Origin: a virus
Virus record (IMG/VR): IMGVR_UViG_3300017971_000310
Coordinates: 1-60,228 of that record
Strand: one strand, 5' to 3'
Length of the DNA: 60,228 nucleotides
Numbering within the stretch: the stretch's first letter is position 1; the number at the start of each line of letters is the position of its first letter. Below are positions 23,359-32,952 of this stretch, one piece after another. Under the pieces are notes generated by a model. That model saw only the letters and a list, made by a program, of their open reading frames with translations, had not been told where the DNA came from and searched no databases. Position numbers and translations under genes: made by a program.

Positions 23359-26300
23359 AGATACCACAATAAAGGTCATAATTGAAGGGCAGGATAAGAC
23401 CGGCCCGGCTATACAAGGCGCTACGTCTGGCCTAAAAAGCATGGGGGCAGGTATGCTAAAGAGTGCCGCCGCCTTCGGTGTCGCTCAAGCTGCCGCTAGC
23501 GCCCTGATTGGTACAGTGGTGAATCTTGCCGAATCCCTGTCTAAATTAGGCCCTACAGCAATCAAGACCGCAGGATCCTTCCAAGAAATGGGGCTTGTGG
23601 CTCAGGCTGTTGGTCAGACAGTAGGTATGCAAAGGGACGAGATAAACCAGGCCATAGATGATCTGAATAAGGCAGGGATTAGGTATGATGCTGCCTCACG
23701 TTCTGTGGCCCTGTTTGCCAGGAATCAGGTGGATTTAGCCTACTCCACTCAACTGGCTAATGTAGCACAAGGCGCGGCTGTTCTCTTGCAAGAAGACTCC
23801 TCTGAGACAATGAACAAGCTAATGATGGCTATTAGCACGGGCAACTCATATATGTTGCGTCGTATGTTATTGTCTACACAATTGAAGGAAGAGGAAAAGA
23901 AATTTGCCGAAGCTCTGGGCAAGACAGTGGATCAGCTCACCCAACGTGAGAAGGTAGAGGCCAGGGTTCAGGCTATTATACGGGACTCTGCTACGCTTAC
24001 TAATGTCTATGGTGCAGCTATGGAATCCCCTACAAAAGCGCTACGGTCATTGACCGGACGTGTATTACCAGAAATGTATGCCAGCCTGGGGCAGATGTTT
24101 CTACCTGCCTGGAAGTCGGTTATAGATACAGTATCCACCGCCGCTAAAGCCATAAAAACAGCAGCCAATGAGGGGGGATCTTTGTATCCTATACTGGTTA
24201 ATTTGGGGGCAGTTGCCTCTATGGCTGCGGATGGGTTTAAGAACTTAGTGAAGGGGTTACTGCCTGCACAGGAAACCGCCGCAGAAGCAGCCAATAGAAT
24301 ATGGAGATTGGAGCACCACATGAGCGCTCTTCCTGCTGCCGCAGAAAAAGCGGGCAAAGGGTTGCTTACTGGGCTTGTAGATAGGCTAATGACAGCCGCA
24401 TCTGCTGCTTTCAGTGGTGGTATAGAAATAGTTGCTTCTCTAGCAGAGGGCATTGTACAGGGTATAGCATCCACGCTTACCTCTGTAATGAATTACCTAA
24501 GTTCTGTGCTTACCTCCTGGTTAGCCCCACACTCTGCTCCCAAAATAGTAGCGGGCCTAATGGACTGGAGTCGCGAGACCTTTCAGATGTATCTGGAGGG
24601 GTTCTCGGCCGCAGACTTTGGTGTATTAGAAAAACTGCAAAGCCCCCTACAAGAGGCATTGTCTACTATGGTCAGTTCTGGAGATATGGGTAAGGACGTC
24701 GCACAAAGCCTGTATGCAGACCTATCTCAAGAAATGGCTGGTGTATTGGCTAAGTTCCAAGAGACTGGGGAATTAGATACTAGCATATTTGATAAACTAA
24801 CAGAGGCCGGTGGCAAATTTGGAGCTGAGCTAGCGGAGTTGGCCCGTAGGCAATTAGAGTTTGCGGGAGCAACCAAAGCAGTAGAAGAGGCAGAGACCGC
24901 ACTTAAGAATGCGCTAACAGAACAAGAAGACGCCCAAGGCAGCCTATCCACAATAATGGATGAGTATAATCAATTATTGAGGGAGGGGGCGGATCCTAAA
25001 GCCTTAGCCGCCAAAAAGAAAGAGTTCGAGGCCGCTAAGGCCAGGGTTGACGCAGCAGAGGATGGTGTTAAGGCTGCCGAGAAACAGAAGAAAAGGGCAG
25101 AAGAACAACTAGACCCTCTACAAGAGCAAGTGACTATCCAGGAGCGGTTACTCAAACAGTTAATGCAGTTTGAGAAGCTCCAATCCGAAATGCAACCAAT
25201 TACAAAGGCACTAGGAATAGATGACCTGGATAAAGCACTTAAGAAAGTTGCTGGTGGTGGTGGAGCAGGCGCAGCTATAGAGGATATATTGCCTACATTT
25301 GATGTCGATCCTACCCAATTAGGAGACCCCATAAAGGACGCTATAGATGCCGCCAAGCTAGATCTACAGACACGGATGGAGGGGCTATTCCAACCATTAA
25401 CAGATGCCTGGACAACGACACAAGAAACCTTTTCTGGGCTAGTTCCTCAGTTCCAAGAGACAATGGGGCATATACAACAGGTTATACAAGAATATTGGCC
25501 TATCATCCGAGACACTGTAGTGGGGTCTGTGCAAACCATCTATGATTGGGTGATGATAAATTGGCCCGTCTTCCGGGATACTGTACTAGGTATTGTGGAG
25601 GAGATAAGGCTGTGGTTTGAGACAAACTGGCCTATTATACAGGCAGTGGCCGTGACAGCATGGACAGTCATACAAGATATTGCGTTAACTGTAGTCGATG
25701 TCTTTAGAAATACTATTTTACCACAATTCCAGGAGGCGTTTGCTAGTGTTACTGAGGCAATACAGGGTTGGGGATGGACCTGGGAGGATGTGTGGAACGC
25801 CGTTAAAACAGTATTGCAGGTAGCTGGAATAACTATTGGCGCTTTATTGGTAGCGCTTCTAAGTGTCATAACTGGCGTGGTTACGGCCATAGCCCATGTT
25901 ATAAACGCATTGGCAGATGCCTGGGCCAGCGTATCTAATGGTATTCGTAACATCATTACTGGTCTAACCGAATGGTTCGCTCACGCGTTCGGTCTAATAA
26001 AGGCTATTATATCGGGCGATACGGACGCTATGATGTTCCACCTGAGGGGGGCTTGGGAAGGAATGAAATTATACTTCCAAGGTGTCCTAGAAACAATCTC
26101 TGGCATATTTACCGCGACGTTCGGATTTATACTGGCCGCTATAGGCGGATTCGTAGAGGGCGTAATAGAGTTCTTCCAGAGTCTATATGATAGACTAGTT
26201 GGGCATTCTATTATAACGGATATGGTTAACGAAATCCAGACAGTCTTCAGTGGTGGGTTAATTGAGGCTGTGCAGACTGTACTGGAGAAGATAGGCTCTA

Positions 26301-27154
26301 TTGTCGATTTGATTGGTGGGTTGATTGGTGGGTTTAAGAGGGCCGGTGAGAATTTAATGGCCAGCTTAATAGATGGTATGGTGACCGTATTACAAGATCA
26401 TCTGCTACCTGCCTTGGAGATTGTATCTGTTTATATGTCAGATACAGTGGTGTATATATTAGAGGAACGGCTTATACCACTGGTAATGACGTTAGACGAA
26501 TGGTTGCTTACAGTAGTGTCTACCATAACAAATTCTCTGATGCCCATTCTGCAACGTCTGTATTTTTATATAATGTTCTCCCTAAAGCCCGCCATTGAGG
26601 CGTTAGATACATCGCTGAGTGCACTAGCAACGACAATTCGGGATACACTTAACCCACCTCTAGAGACGATGCGCGGGAAGCTCGAGCTTATAAAGGGCTG
26701 GATGGTAAAAATTCGGGACGTTATAATGGATGAGGGAGGGTTAAAACAGGGTGTCGGTGATTTAGCCTATCAAATAACTACATATCTGAACCCGGCCCTT
26801 GAGACGTTGGAAGGGAAACTGCTTAGAATATTCAAAGGATTCCGTAACGCAAATGAGGCGGCTTCCGGATTACTAGGAACTATAAAGAATATCAATAATG
26901 CGCTAAACAATTTACACATACCAGACGATCTTAGCCCTGGTTCTCCATCGCCATTTGAGTCCGCACTTCGTGGTATAAACGATGCGATGTTAACTATAGC
27001 TGGTGTAGGCGCTCCCGCTATGCAAGGAGCAATGGGAAGCACGACTCAAACTACGATTGAGAACAATTATAATCTTGGTGGTGTAACGCTAACAGGAACA
27101 GACTTTGGCGCGGTAGAGGAAGGCTTCGCAATATTGCGGGCATTGTGGGGGTAA
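23351..27154 (+). CDS. Tape measure protein
   Basis: A 1,267-residue protein from GTG 23351. It begins 'TIKVIIEGQDKTGPAIQGATSGLKSMG', a common tape measure N-terminus. It is rich in Ala and Gly with long helical stretches, coiled coils around residues 500-620 (EAETALKNALTEQEDAQG; KKRAEEQLDPLQEQVTIQE) and hydrophobic segments near 830-870 (GALLVALLSVITGVVTAIAHVI). At roughly 0.15 nm per residue it predicts a tail near 190 nm. It sets tail length and probably aids DNA passage through the membrane. Confidence 0.9.
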   Translation: MARDTTIKVIIEGQDKTGPAIQGATSGLKSMGAGMLKSAAAFGVAQAAASALIGTVVNLAESLSKLGPTAIKTAGSFQEMGLVAQAVGQTVGMQRDEINQAIDDLNKAGIRYDAASRSVALFARNQVDLAYSTQLANVAQGAAVLLQEDSSETMNKLMMAISTGNSYMLRRMLLSTQLKEEEKKFAEALGKTVDQLTQREKVEARVQAIIRDSATLTNVYGAAMESPTKALRSLTGRVLPEMYASLGQMFLPAWKSVIDTVSTAAKAIKTAANEGGSLYPILVNLGAVASMAADGFKNLVKGLLPAQETAAEAANRIWRLEHHMSALPAAAEKAGKGLLTGLVDRLMTAASAAFSGGIEIVASLAEGIVQGIASTLTSVMNYLSSVLTSWLAPHSAPKIVAGLMDWSRETFQMYLEGFSAADFGVLEKLQSPLQEALSTMVSSGDMGKDVAQSLYADLSQEMAGVLAKFQETGELDTSIFDKLTEAGGKFGAELAELARRQLEFAGATKAVEEAETALKNALTEQEDAQGSLSTIMDEYNQLLREGADPKALAAKKKEFEAAKARVDAAEDGVKAAEKQKKRAEEQLDPLQEQVTIQERLLKQLMQFEKLQSEMQPITKALGIDDLDKALKKVAGGGGAGAAIEDILPTFDVDPTQLGDPIKDAIDAAKLDLQTRMEGLFQPLTDAWTTTQETFSGLVPQFQETMGHIQQVIQEYWPIIRDTVVGSVQTIYDWVMINWPVFRDTVLGIVEEIRLWFETNWPIIQAVAVTAWTVIQDIALTVVDVFRNTILPQFQEAFASVTEAIQGWGWTWEDVWNAVKTVLQVAGITIGALLVALLSVITGVVTAIAHVINALADAWASVSNGIRNIITGLTEWFAHAFGLIKAIISGDTDAMMFHLRGAWEGMKLYFQGVLETISGIFTATFGFILAAIGGFVEGVIEFFQSLYDRLVGHSIITDMVNEIQTVFSGGLIEAVQTVLEKIGSIVDLIGGLIGGFKRAGENLMASLIDGMVTVLQDHLLPALEIVSVYMSDTVVYILEERLIPLVMTLDEWLLTVVSTITNSLMPILQRLYFYIMFSLKPAIEALDTSLSALATTIRDTLNPPLETMRGKLELIKGWMVKIRDVIMDEGGLKQGVGDLAYQITTYLNPALETLEGKLLRIFKGFRNANEAASGLLGTIKNINNALNNLHIPDDLSPGSPSPFESALRGINDAMLTIAGVGAPAMQGAMGSTTQTTIENNYNLGGVTLTGTDFGAVEEGFAILRALWG

Positions 27155-27157
27155 TAT

Positions 27158-29626
27158 ATGAGCGATTGGAAAGCGATTAGCCCTGTAGCAGCTACAAATT
27201 TAGTAACAAATCCGTCCTTTGAGCCAGGAGTAACTAGTTGGACAGCCGGGGGCACTAATACAATTGCCCAATCAACGGATCAATCAAAATTTGGTGCATA
27301 TTCCGCTAAGGCTACATACCAGGACAATGCGATCCTAGCACAATACACTCTATCACTTAGCACTACTACAATGTATAGATTGAGTGTTTGGATATACGTC
27401 CCAAGCAATTTCGATATAGCTAATGGACAGTCAATACGTATATATACGACGGACTTCACCCTCGCAACGCAATATATGGATATAGTCTGGACTGCTGGTA
27501 CAGATGCCACAGGGGTATGGAAAAGAATTAGCACTAGATTGTTCACACAAGCAGACGCCTTGGGTAGCTTTCGTGTATCTATAACTGCTAACCCAACAGC
27601 GGGAAGATATATATATGTTGATGGGGCTATGTGTATACAGACATCTGATACGCATACATATATAGATGGGGATCAACCTGGATGCTATTGGGTAGGGGAT
27701 CCTCACGCAAGTACGTCTATTCGGGTTGCAACTAGCCGAGCAGGTGGTGAGATTCTAGATTTTGAGGATGACTTGCATTTTGATATAGGGGATGTATTAG
27801 GCGGTAGCCTGGGACCATTAGCATTGAATACAGACCTTTATGCTATTCTACCAGGGGGACGGCTGAACAATATAAAAGAACAGCCGCGTTCCTTCTCATT
27901 GGGTGGGGTGTTTCGTGGTACATCTGATTCCAATCTACATAGCAATATCCAAGAGTTTATAGACTGGGCAACGTTCGATGCTGTACCAAAAGACAAGGAC
28001 GGCTATCAACCTCTTAGAATACGTTATCAGGGAGCTACAGTAGAAAAAGAGTTGATGGCCCATTACGATAGGGGACTAGAGGGTAAACGTAGCGCCAAAA
28101 ATGACCCATGCTTTTGGCAGAGAGCTGTAGTTAGATTCTTAGCCCCAGATCCGTATTGGTATGAAATAGGGGAGGGGGCATCCCATTTGGACTACTCCGA
28201 TAGCGCGTCCTTTCGTTATATAATGGCTAGATTATATAGTTCTGGACAATGGAACAATCTTGGTCCCCCAAATGCGGCAGTAGGCTTTACTAGAATATGG
28301 GCCATAGCTATAGGGATAGATAGGTATGTATATATAGGAGGCAATTTTACTGGATGGGATAATGTCGCCAACAGAAATTATGTGGCATACTGGGATGGTG
28401 ATTCCTGGGAGACACTAGGGGCCGTAAACGATTTCAACGCCAATGTGTACGCGCTTGTATTTGATGCAGACGGTATACTATACGCGGGCGGGAATTTTAC
28501 CAATGCACATGGAGATGCAGACGCGGATTACATAGCCAAATGGAACGGTACAGCATGGAGCGCTGTGGCTGCTGGTGGGGTGGCTGCTGTATACGCGCTA
28601 GCAATAGGGCATGATGGCAAGCTTTATATAGGCGGAGATTTTACGAATTGGGGCGACGCTAACGGGGATGGAATAGTATACTGGGATGGTACATCCTATA
28701 CTAGCATGGGGACTGGAACAGCCGATGGACGTATCTATGAAATTGCGGTACATCCCAATGGAGATATTTACATAGTTGGGACATTCTCTGCTGTTGGCGG
28801 GGTAGCAAATACAGCATGTATTGCCAAATGGAATGGAACAGCTTGGGCAGAAGTGGGCGGGGGTGTAGATACAGGAACCGTAATAAACACCATAGCAATC
28901 GCTTCGAATGGGGCTGTATACGTGGGAGGAGACTTCACACAAATAGGCGGGGAGACTATAGCTCGTGTAGCTATGTTTAATGGAACAACATGGCAACCAT
29001 TGGGTGCTGGTTCGGCTGGAGAAGTGTATCAGCTGGCCATTGGCCCAGATAATATACTGTATATGGGATTCAGTGGTGCTTCCGCCGGGGGATTAACCAC
29101 AGAGGCAAGCGTAATAAAGTGGAATGGAGCTAGCTGGTCTCATATGGATATTGATTCCAGCGATACGGCGCATGCCATGGCCATAGGGTATAGCGATCCT
29201 ATCATAGAGGCAAACTATGATATTTATATAGCCTGTAACCAGACTGGTACATTCACATATGCCGGGGACACAACAGCTACAAATAATGGAACCGCGCCAG
29301 CTTTTCCTAAGATAATAGTAAGTAGAGATGGCGGTACAGCAGTACGCCTTATACAAGTAAGAAACGAAACTACAGGAAGAGGGCTATCATTCGACTACTC
29401 GCTGCTCGATGGGGAGGAACTGGTTATAGATTTGACCCCCACAGGAAAGACTATTATATCTAGCATTTTTGGTGCTAGACCAGACGCAATCCTTGCGGGC
29501 TCCGATTTTGGTACATTCTCCCTATTGCCTGGAAACAACACTATAACATGCTTCATTGATGTTGCCGGTGGCCCTACGGTAGACTGCTATCTACTTTGGA
29601 AGGATGCATATAAGAGCTATGATTAA
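27158..29626 (+). CDS. Distal tail protein with carbohydrate-binding module and inserted beta-propeller
   Basis: An 822-residue protein. Residues about 10-180 form a CenC-like jelly roll ('NLVTNPSFEPGVTSWTAGG' to 'YIYVDGAMCIQ'). Residues 190-340 resemble the N-terminal Dit belt domain ('ILPGGRLNNIKEQPRSF', 'FLAPDPYWYEIGEGASH'). Residues about 355-685 contain six or more repeats of about 45-50 residues with the pattern 'VYALAIGHDGKLYIGGDF' and 'AKWNGTAW', which looks like a beta-propeller. The end ('IVSRDGGTAVRLIQVRN...GNNTITCFIDV') looks like the Dit C-terminal domain. So the propeller is an insertion, probably exposed for host glycan or protein binding. Confidence 0.7.
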   Translation: MSDWKAISPVAATNLVTNPSFEPGVTSWTAGGTNTIAQSTDQSKFGAYSAKATYQDNAILAQYTLSLSTTTMYRLSVWIYVPSNFDIANGQSIRIYTTDFTLATQYMDIVWTAGTDATGVWKRISTRLFTQADALGSFRVSITANPTAGRYIYVDGAMCIQTSDTHTYIDGDQPGCYWVGDPHASTSIRVATSRAGGEILDFEDDLHFDIGDVLGGSLGPLALNTDLYAILPGGRLNNIKEQPRSFSLGGVFRGTSDSNLHSNIQEFIDWATFDAVPKDKDGYQPLRIRYQGATVEKELMAHYDRGLEGKRSAKNDPCFWQRAVVRFLAPDPYWYEIGEGASHLDYSDSASFRYIMARLYSSGQWNNLGPPNAAVGFTRIWAIAIGIDRYVYIGGNFTGWDNVANRNYVAYWDGDSWETLGAVNDFNANVYALVFDADGILYAGGNFTNAHGDADADYIAKWNGTAWSAVAAGGVAAVYALAIGHDGKLYIGGDFTNWGDANGDGIVYWDGTSYTSMGTGTADGRIYEIAVHPNGDIYIVGTFSAVGGVANTACIAKWNGTAWAEVGGGVDTGTVINTIAIASNGAVYVGGDFTQIGGETIARVAMFNGTTWQPLGAGSAGEVYQLAIGPDNILYMGFSGASAGGLTTEASVIKWNGASWSHMDIDSSDTAHAMAIGYSDPIIEANYDIYIACNQTGTFTYAGDTTATNNGTAPAFPKIIVSRDGGTAVRLIQVRNETTGRGLSFDYSLLDGEELVIDLTPTGKTIISSIFGARPDAILAGSDFGTFSLLPGNNTITCFIDVAGGPTVDCYLLWKDAYKSYD

Positions 29627-30774
29627 TGGCTGACTATGAATTTTGGTTAACCGACGATACAGGTATGCGAATTGCCGATGAGAGTGGAAAATCTTTTCTA
29701 GATAATGTATTATGGCTCTCGGCGGCCAAGCAGGTCAACGCTGTATCTTATTTTAGCATGGGCCTGCCCAGCAATTTCGATATGTCTCTGGTCATTGATA
29801 AGCCCGACCGTATGGTACAAATATGGCGCGCTCCAACCGGAAGGCGGCTAACGCTATGGGGTGTCTATTTTATACGTAGATACTTATTCCAAACTACTGA
29901 ACAGGGTCTACAGTTTACTATAGGCGGTCCCAATCCTAACGATCTGTTGAGACGTAGAATTGTAGCGGCATATACAGGATCGGCTCAGTCAGATAAGACC
30001 GATTATGGCGACGATATGATGAAGGAAGTCGTCACCGAAGCCTTGGCAGATGGGGTTAATCCTACACCAGATGCGGGGACCAGGGCCTGGTCTAATCTTT
30101 CTATTCAGGGCGAATTTAGTGCAGGACCTACAATAACCAGTAGCACGGCATATAAACGTCTATTGTTACCCAGTGGTGGCGGGGCTATAGGTGAACTAGC
30201 CAAAGCATGTCGAGAGGCCGGCACAGAAGTATTCTTCGATATTGTGCCTAATAGTATAACTCCTACATCTATAGATTTTGAGTTTAGAACGTGGACTGGG
30301 CAACCTGGCCAGGATGTGACAGCTATTGGTATATTGTTCGATTCTGCTAGGGGTAATCTACGAAATCCCTTGCTAGATGTCGACTACACAGAGGAAATAA
30401 ATTATGTATACGGGGCCGGACAGGATTCCGACGATAGCCGGGAGATACAACAGGCATATGATGCCGAACGTTATAATAAATCTATCTGGAATAGATGTGA
30501 GGCAACAGCGGACGCCAGGGACCAAAGCGCCGCTAATGGTGTAAGAGAAGCAGCTAGGGCACTATTAGAAGCTGGAAGACCGATTTATAGATTTGGAGCT
30601 ACCCCTATAGATACCCCTCAATCGGTGTTTGGTATTGATTGGGATTATGGATATAAGGTTCGTACGAAGTATCTATGGTTTGAGTTCGATGCCATTATTA
30701 GGTCTGTTGTATTAGGGTTGGATGGAGAAGGCAATGAGACCATTCAAGCTAGACTGGAGTATGAGGGGACGTGA
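29626..30774 (+). CDS. Tail hub-like protein (Gp37-like)
   Basis: A 382-residue protein directly after the distal tail gene (ATG overlaps the stop). 'EFWLTDDTGMRIADESGK', 'RMVQIWRAPTGRRLTLWGVYFIRRY' and 'FTIGGPNPNDLLRRRIVAAY' fit the siphovirus Gp37-like hub family, which caps the tube and carries fibres. No peptidase or lysin motif is visible. Confidence 0.65.
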   Translation: MADYEFWLTDDTGMRIADESGKSFLDNVLWLSAAKQVNAVSYFSMGLPSNFDMSLVIDKPDRMVQIWRAPTGRRLTLWGVYFIRRYLFQTTEQGLQFTIGGPNPNDLLRRRIVAAYTGSAQSDKTDYGDDMMKEVVTEALADGVNPTPDAGTRAWSNLSIQGEFSAGPTITSSTAYKRLLLPSGGGAIGELAKACREAGTEVFFDIVPNSITPTSIDFEFRTWTGQPGQDVTAIGILFDSARGNLRNPLLDVDYTEEINYVYGAGQDSDDSREIQQAYDAERYNKSIWNRCEATADARDQSAANGVREAARALLEAGRPIYRFGATPIDTPQSVFGIDWDYGYKVRTKYLWFEFDAIIRSVVLGLDGEGNETIQARLEYEGT

Positions 30775-32564
30775 TTAGTTTTAATAATTCCCCATTGGGG
30801 CGTATTATACAGCAGATTGTAGGGCGTGTCAGTAGACTGGAGTATTTATACGATACTATCCCACGCCCAGAAATAGGGGCAGGTCCACAAGGCGCACAGG
30901 GAGCGCAGGGCGCGACCGGCAGTCAGGGGGCACAAGGCGCACAGGGAGCGCAGGGCGCGACCGGCAGTCAGGGGGCACAAGGCGCACAGGGAGCGCAGGG
31001 CGCGACCGGCAGTCAGGGGGCACAAGGCGCACAAGGAGCGCAAGGCGCACAGGGAGCGCAAGGCGCACAAGGAGCGCAAGGCGCACAGGGAGCGCAAGGC
31101 GCACAAGGAGCGCAAGGCGCACAGGGAGCGCAGGGCGCGACCGGCAGTCAAGGCGCACAAGGAGCGCAGGGCGGGTTGGCAGCACACGAGCATAGCGGTG
31201 CAGGGGACGGTGGATCATTAAACATTGGGACCACAGACACAGACGGCACAGCGGGATCGGTACTGTTCCTGGGCACGAACGGAGTATTGCAAGAGGATAA
31301 TTCAGATTTCTTTTGGGACAATACAAACAAAGTCCTGATCGTAGGCAACAACTCTTTTTCGTCAAACAGCCCGCGTGTTGTGGTTGGTGGTACTCGATCA
31401 CCAGCGGCAAATTCTCACGGGATAGTTGTTGAGGAAACAGTGACCGGTGCAGATGCCAGCGGTCATGCGGCGTTTGACGCTAATCAGGTTTTTGACGGCT
31501 CTGAGGACTATGGTCATATAACGGGCTTCCAGTCTAGGCCAGACTATGCCAGCTCAGGTACAGTTACGAAGCTGATGGGATTCTCGTCGGCTATTGAGCA
31601 GAGCGCAGGAACCATCACCAATGCGATCCACTATAAAGCCAGAGACCTTGCTGGGTCTGGGATAGCAACCAATCAGTACGGGTTTTACGTTGAGGAATTG
31701 CTAGACCGTGCGACGAACAACTGGGCGTTTAAGTCAGAAGGTGCGACAAAGTCCTCGTTCGGCGGGCCGGTAGGAATCGGTGGTGACGCTGACGGAACCT
31801 ACTTGTTGAACCTGGTGGATGACGGGTATGCACTTATCAAATTCGATAGAACTGGGAACGCCAATGTAGACGATACGTTCGGGATGGGCGTGTCGTATTC
31901 TGCTCAGGACGATGATGTTCTCTGGCTTGGAACTGGTACAACCGATTTTGTGATTACGGACGATGGAAAGGTTGGTGTTGGCAAAACTGATCCTTCCTAC
32001 GACTTTGACGTTAGTGGTAATATTGGCCTTTCTGGGGATGTGAATATCTCGTCTGGTAAGGGAATTGTGCACGGCGACGGTGTAACAGCCGGGAAGGTGC
32101 TCGTGGCTGATGGGACACGGTACAAGCCGGGTGATGTTGGAGATATATCTGGAAGCGGGTATCTGCTTACATTTGCAGAGGTGACTGACTCCTGCTGGTC
32201 GATTGAGGGTGGTATTGGCGGGGCAGAACAGACGGTTTTTGCCGCTACGGTCTATGAAGATTGTACGCTGGTGTATTGGCAACAGACGCTCTATGTCGAT
32301 GGAAGAAACGATGGGAATGACTATTGGACAGTCAAAATCTACAAAGTGGACATTACCAATAATCCAGAGACGGCCACAGAACTAGCCAGCTTTAACACGT
32401 CTGGAGACAGCGGCTCTGACTGGTTGATCAAGGAAACCAGCTTGAATGACGCTATAGACGTAGATACGGATGAATGGATTATTTGGATTACGGCGACAGC
32501 GACGATTGACTCAGAGGTAGGGAATTTGCAAATGAACGGGCCTGCCGTTTTCGCAGAAGTGTAG
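30771..32564 (+). CDS. Tail fibre with collagen-like repeats
   Basis: A 597-residue protein from GTG 30771. Residues about 38-136 are an unbroken Gly-X-Y collagen repeat built from GAQ, GAT and GSQ triplets. '[18 protein letters not shown]' then starts a beta-structured head region rich in Gly and Asp. The far C-terminus (about 460-597) resembles a receptor-binding jelly roll. Collagen-like stretches form trimeric stalks in phage fibres. It follows the hub gene, consistent with the main receptor-binding fibre. The gene is richer in G+C than the tape measure region. Confidence 0.8.
   Translation: MISFNNSPLGRIIQQIVGRVSRLEYLYDTIPRPEIGAGPQGAQGAQGATGSQGAQGAQGAQGATGSQGAQGAQGAQGATGSQGAQGAQGAQGAQGAQGAQGAQGAQGAQGAQGAQGAQGAQGATGSQGAQGAQGGLAAHEHSGAGDGGSLNIGTTDTDGTAGSVLFLGTNGVLQEDNSDFFWDNTNKVLIVGNNSFSSNSPRVVVGGTRSPAANSHGIVVEETVTGADASGHAAFDANQVFDGSEDYGHITGFQSRPDYASSGTVTKLMGFSSAIEQSAGTITNAIHYKARDLAGSGIATNQYGFYVEELLDRATNNWAFKSEGATKSSFGGPVGIGGDADGTYLLNLVDDGYALIKFDRTGNANVDDTFGMGVSYSAQDDDVLWLGTGTTDFVITDDGKVGVGKTDPSYDFDVSGNIGLSGDVNISSGKGIVHGDGVTAGKVLVADGTRYKPGDVGDISGSGYLLTFAEVTDSCWSIEGGIGGAEQTVFAATVYEDCTLVYWQQTLYVDGRNDGNDYWTVKIYKVDITNNPETATELASFNTSGDSGSDWLIKETSLNDAIDVDTDEWIIWITATATIDSEVGNLQMNGPAVFAEV
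30880..31170 (+). repeat. Tandem 9-bp-based repeats encoding collagen-like Gly-X-Y
   Basis: Units such as GGCGCACAG and GGAGCGCAG recur, in places as a larger block with GGCGCGACCGGCAGTCAGGGG repeated with little change. Near-identity of blocks implies recent unequal recombination or slippage, so length probably varies between relatives. Opposite-strand open frames here are by-products of the repeat. Confidence 0.9.
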
Positions 32565-32601
32565 AGCACAAGAAAATCGAACAATCAATAGAAGGAGAAA
32601 A

Positions 32602-32952
32602 GTGGAGTTACAGCTAACAGCATGGGAAAGGCTAGAACTATTGAGGTGCTTGCCTGAGAATGCGCACCTCTCGGAGATGAATCAGTTGTTACGTATTGAC
32701 GACGTATTGCAACTGACCAAAGAGGAGACAAAGCAACTCGGTGGTTACAGGGAGTCGCAAGTCGTTATAGACGGCAAATTGGGCACTCGAGTAGAATGGG
32801 ATCAGGATACCACGTACACACTAGAGATAGACACGGCAGACGTTGAGAAACTGATCCAACTAGCAGAGAGGCGTAAGGCGTGGCCGAGAGATCGGCGGTC
32901 AAAGGAACTGGAGGCCAAGTGGCAAGAATGGAAAAAGGAGGTAGCTCAGTGA
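32602..32952 (+). CDS. Hypothetical protein between fibre and C39/glycosidase protein
   Basis: A 116-residue, charged, helical protein from GTG 32602 with AGAAGGAG upstream. 'ELQLTAWERLELLRCLPENAHLSEMNQLLRIDDVL' and the Lys/Glu-rich C-terminus suggest a small soluble assembly factor or chaperone for the fibre. The function is not recognised. It ends in a GTGA overlap with the next gene. Confidence 0.6.
   Translation: MELQLTAWERLELLRCLPENAHLSEMNQLLRIDDVLQLTKEETKQLGGYRESQVVIDGKLGTRVEWDQDTTYTLEIDTADVEKLIQLAERRKAWPRDRRSKELEAKWQEWKKEVAQ

Noticed and set aside
30880-31170. Regular direct repeats that might be taken for a CRISPR array
   Set aside because: Units are 9 bases long without spacers and lie in a coding frame for collagen-like triplets.
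30846-31410. Long minus-strand open frames opposite the collagen-like region
   Set aside because: They encode Leu/Arg/Ala repeats produced by reading the Gly-X-Y repeat backwards; no ribosome-binding site or neighbouring minus-strand gene.
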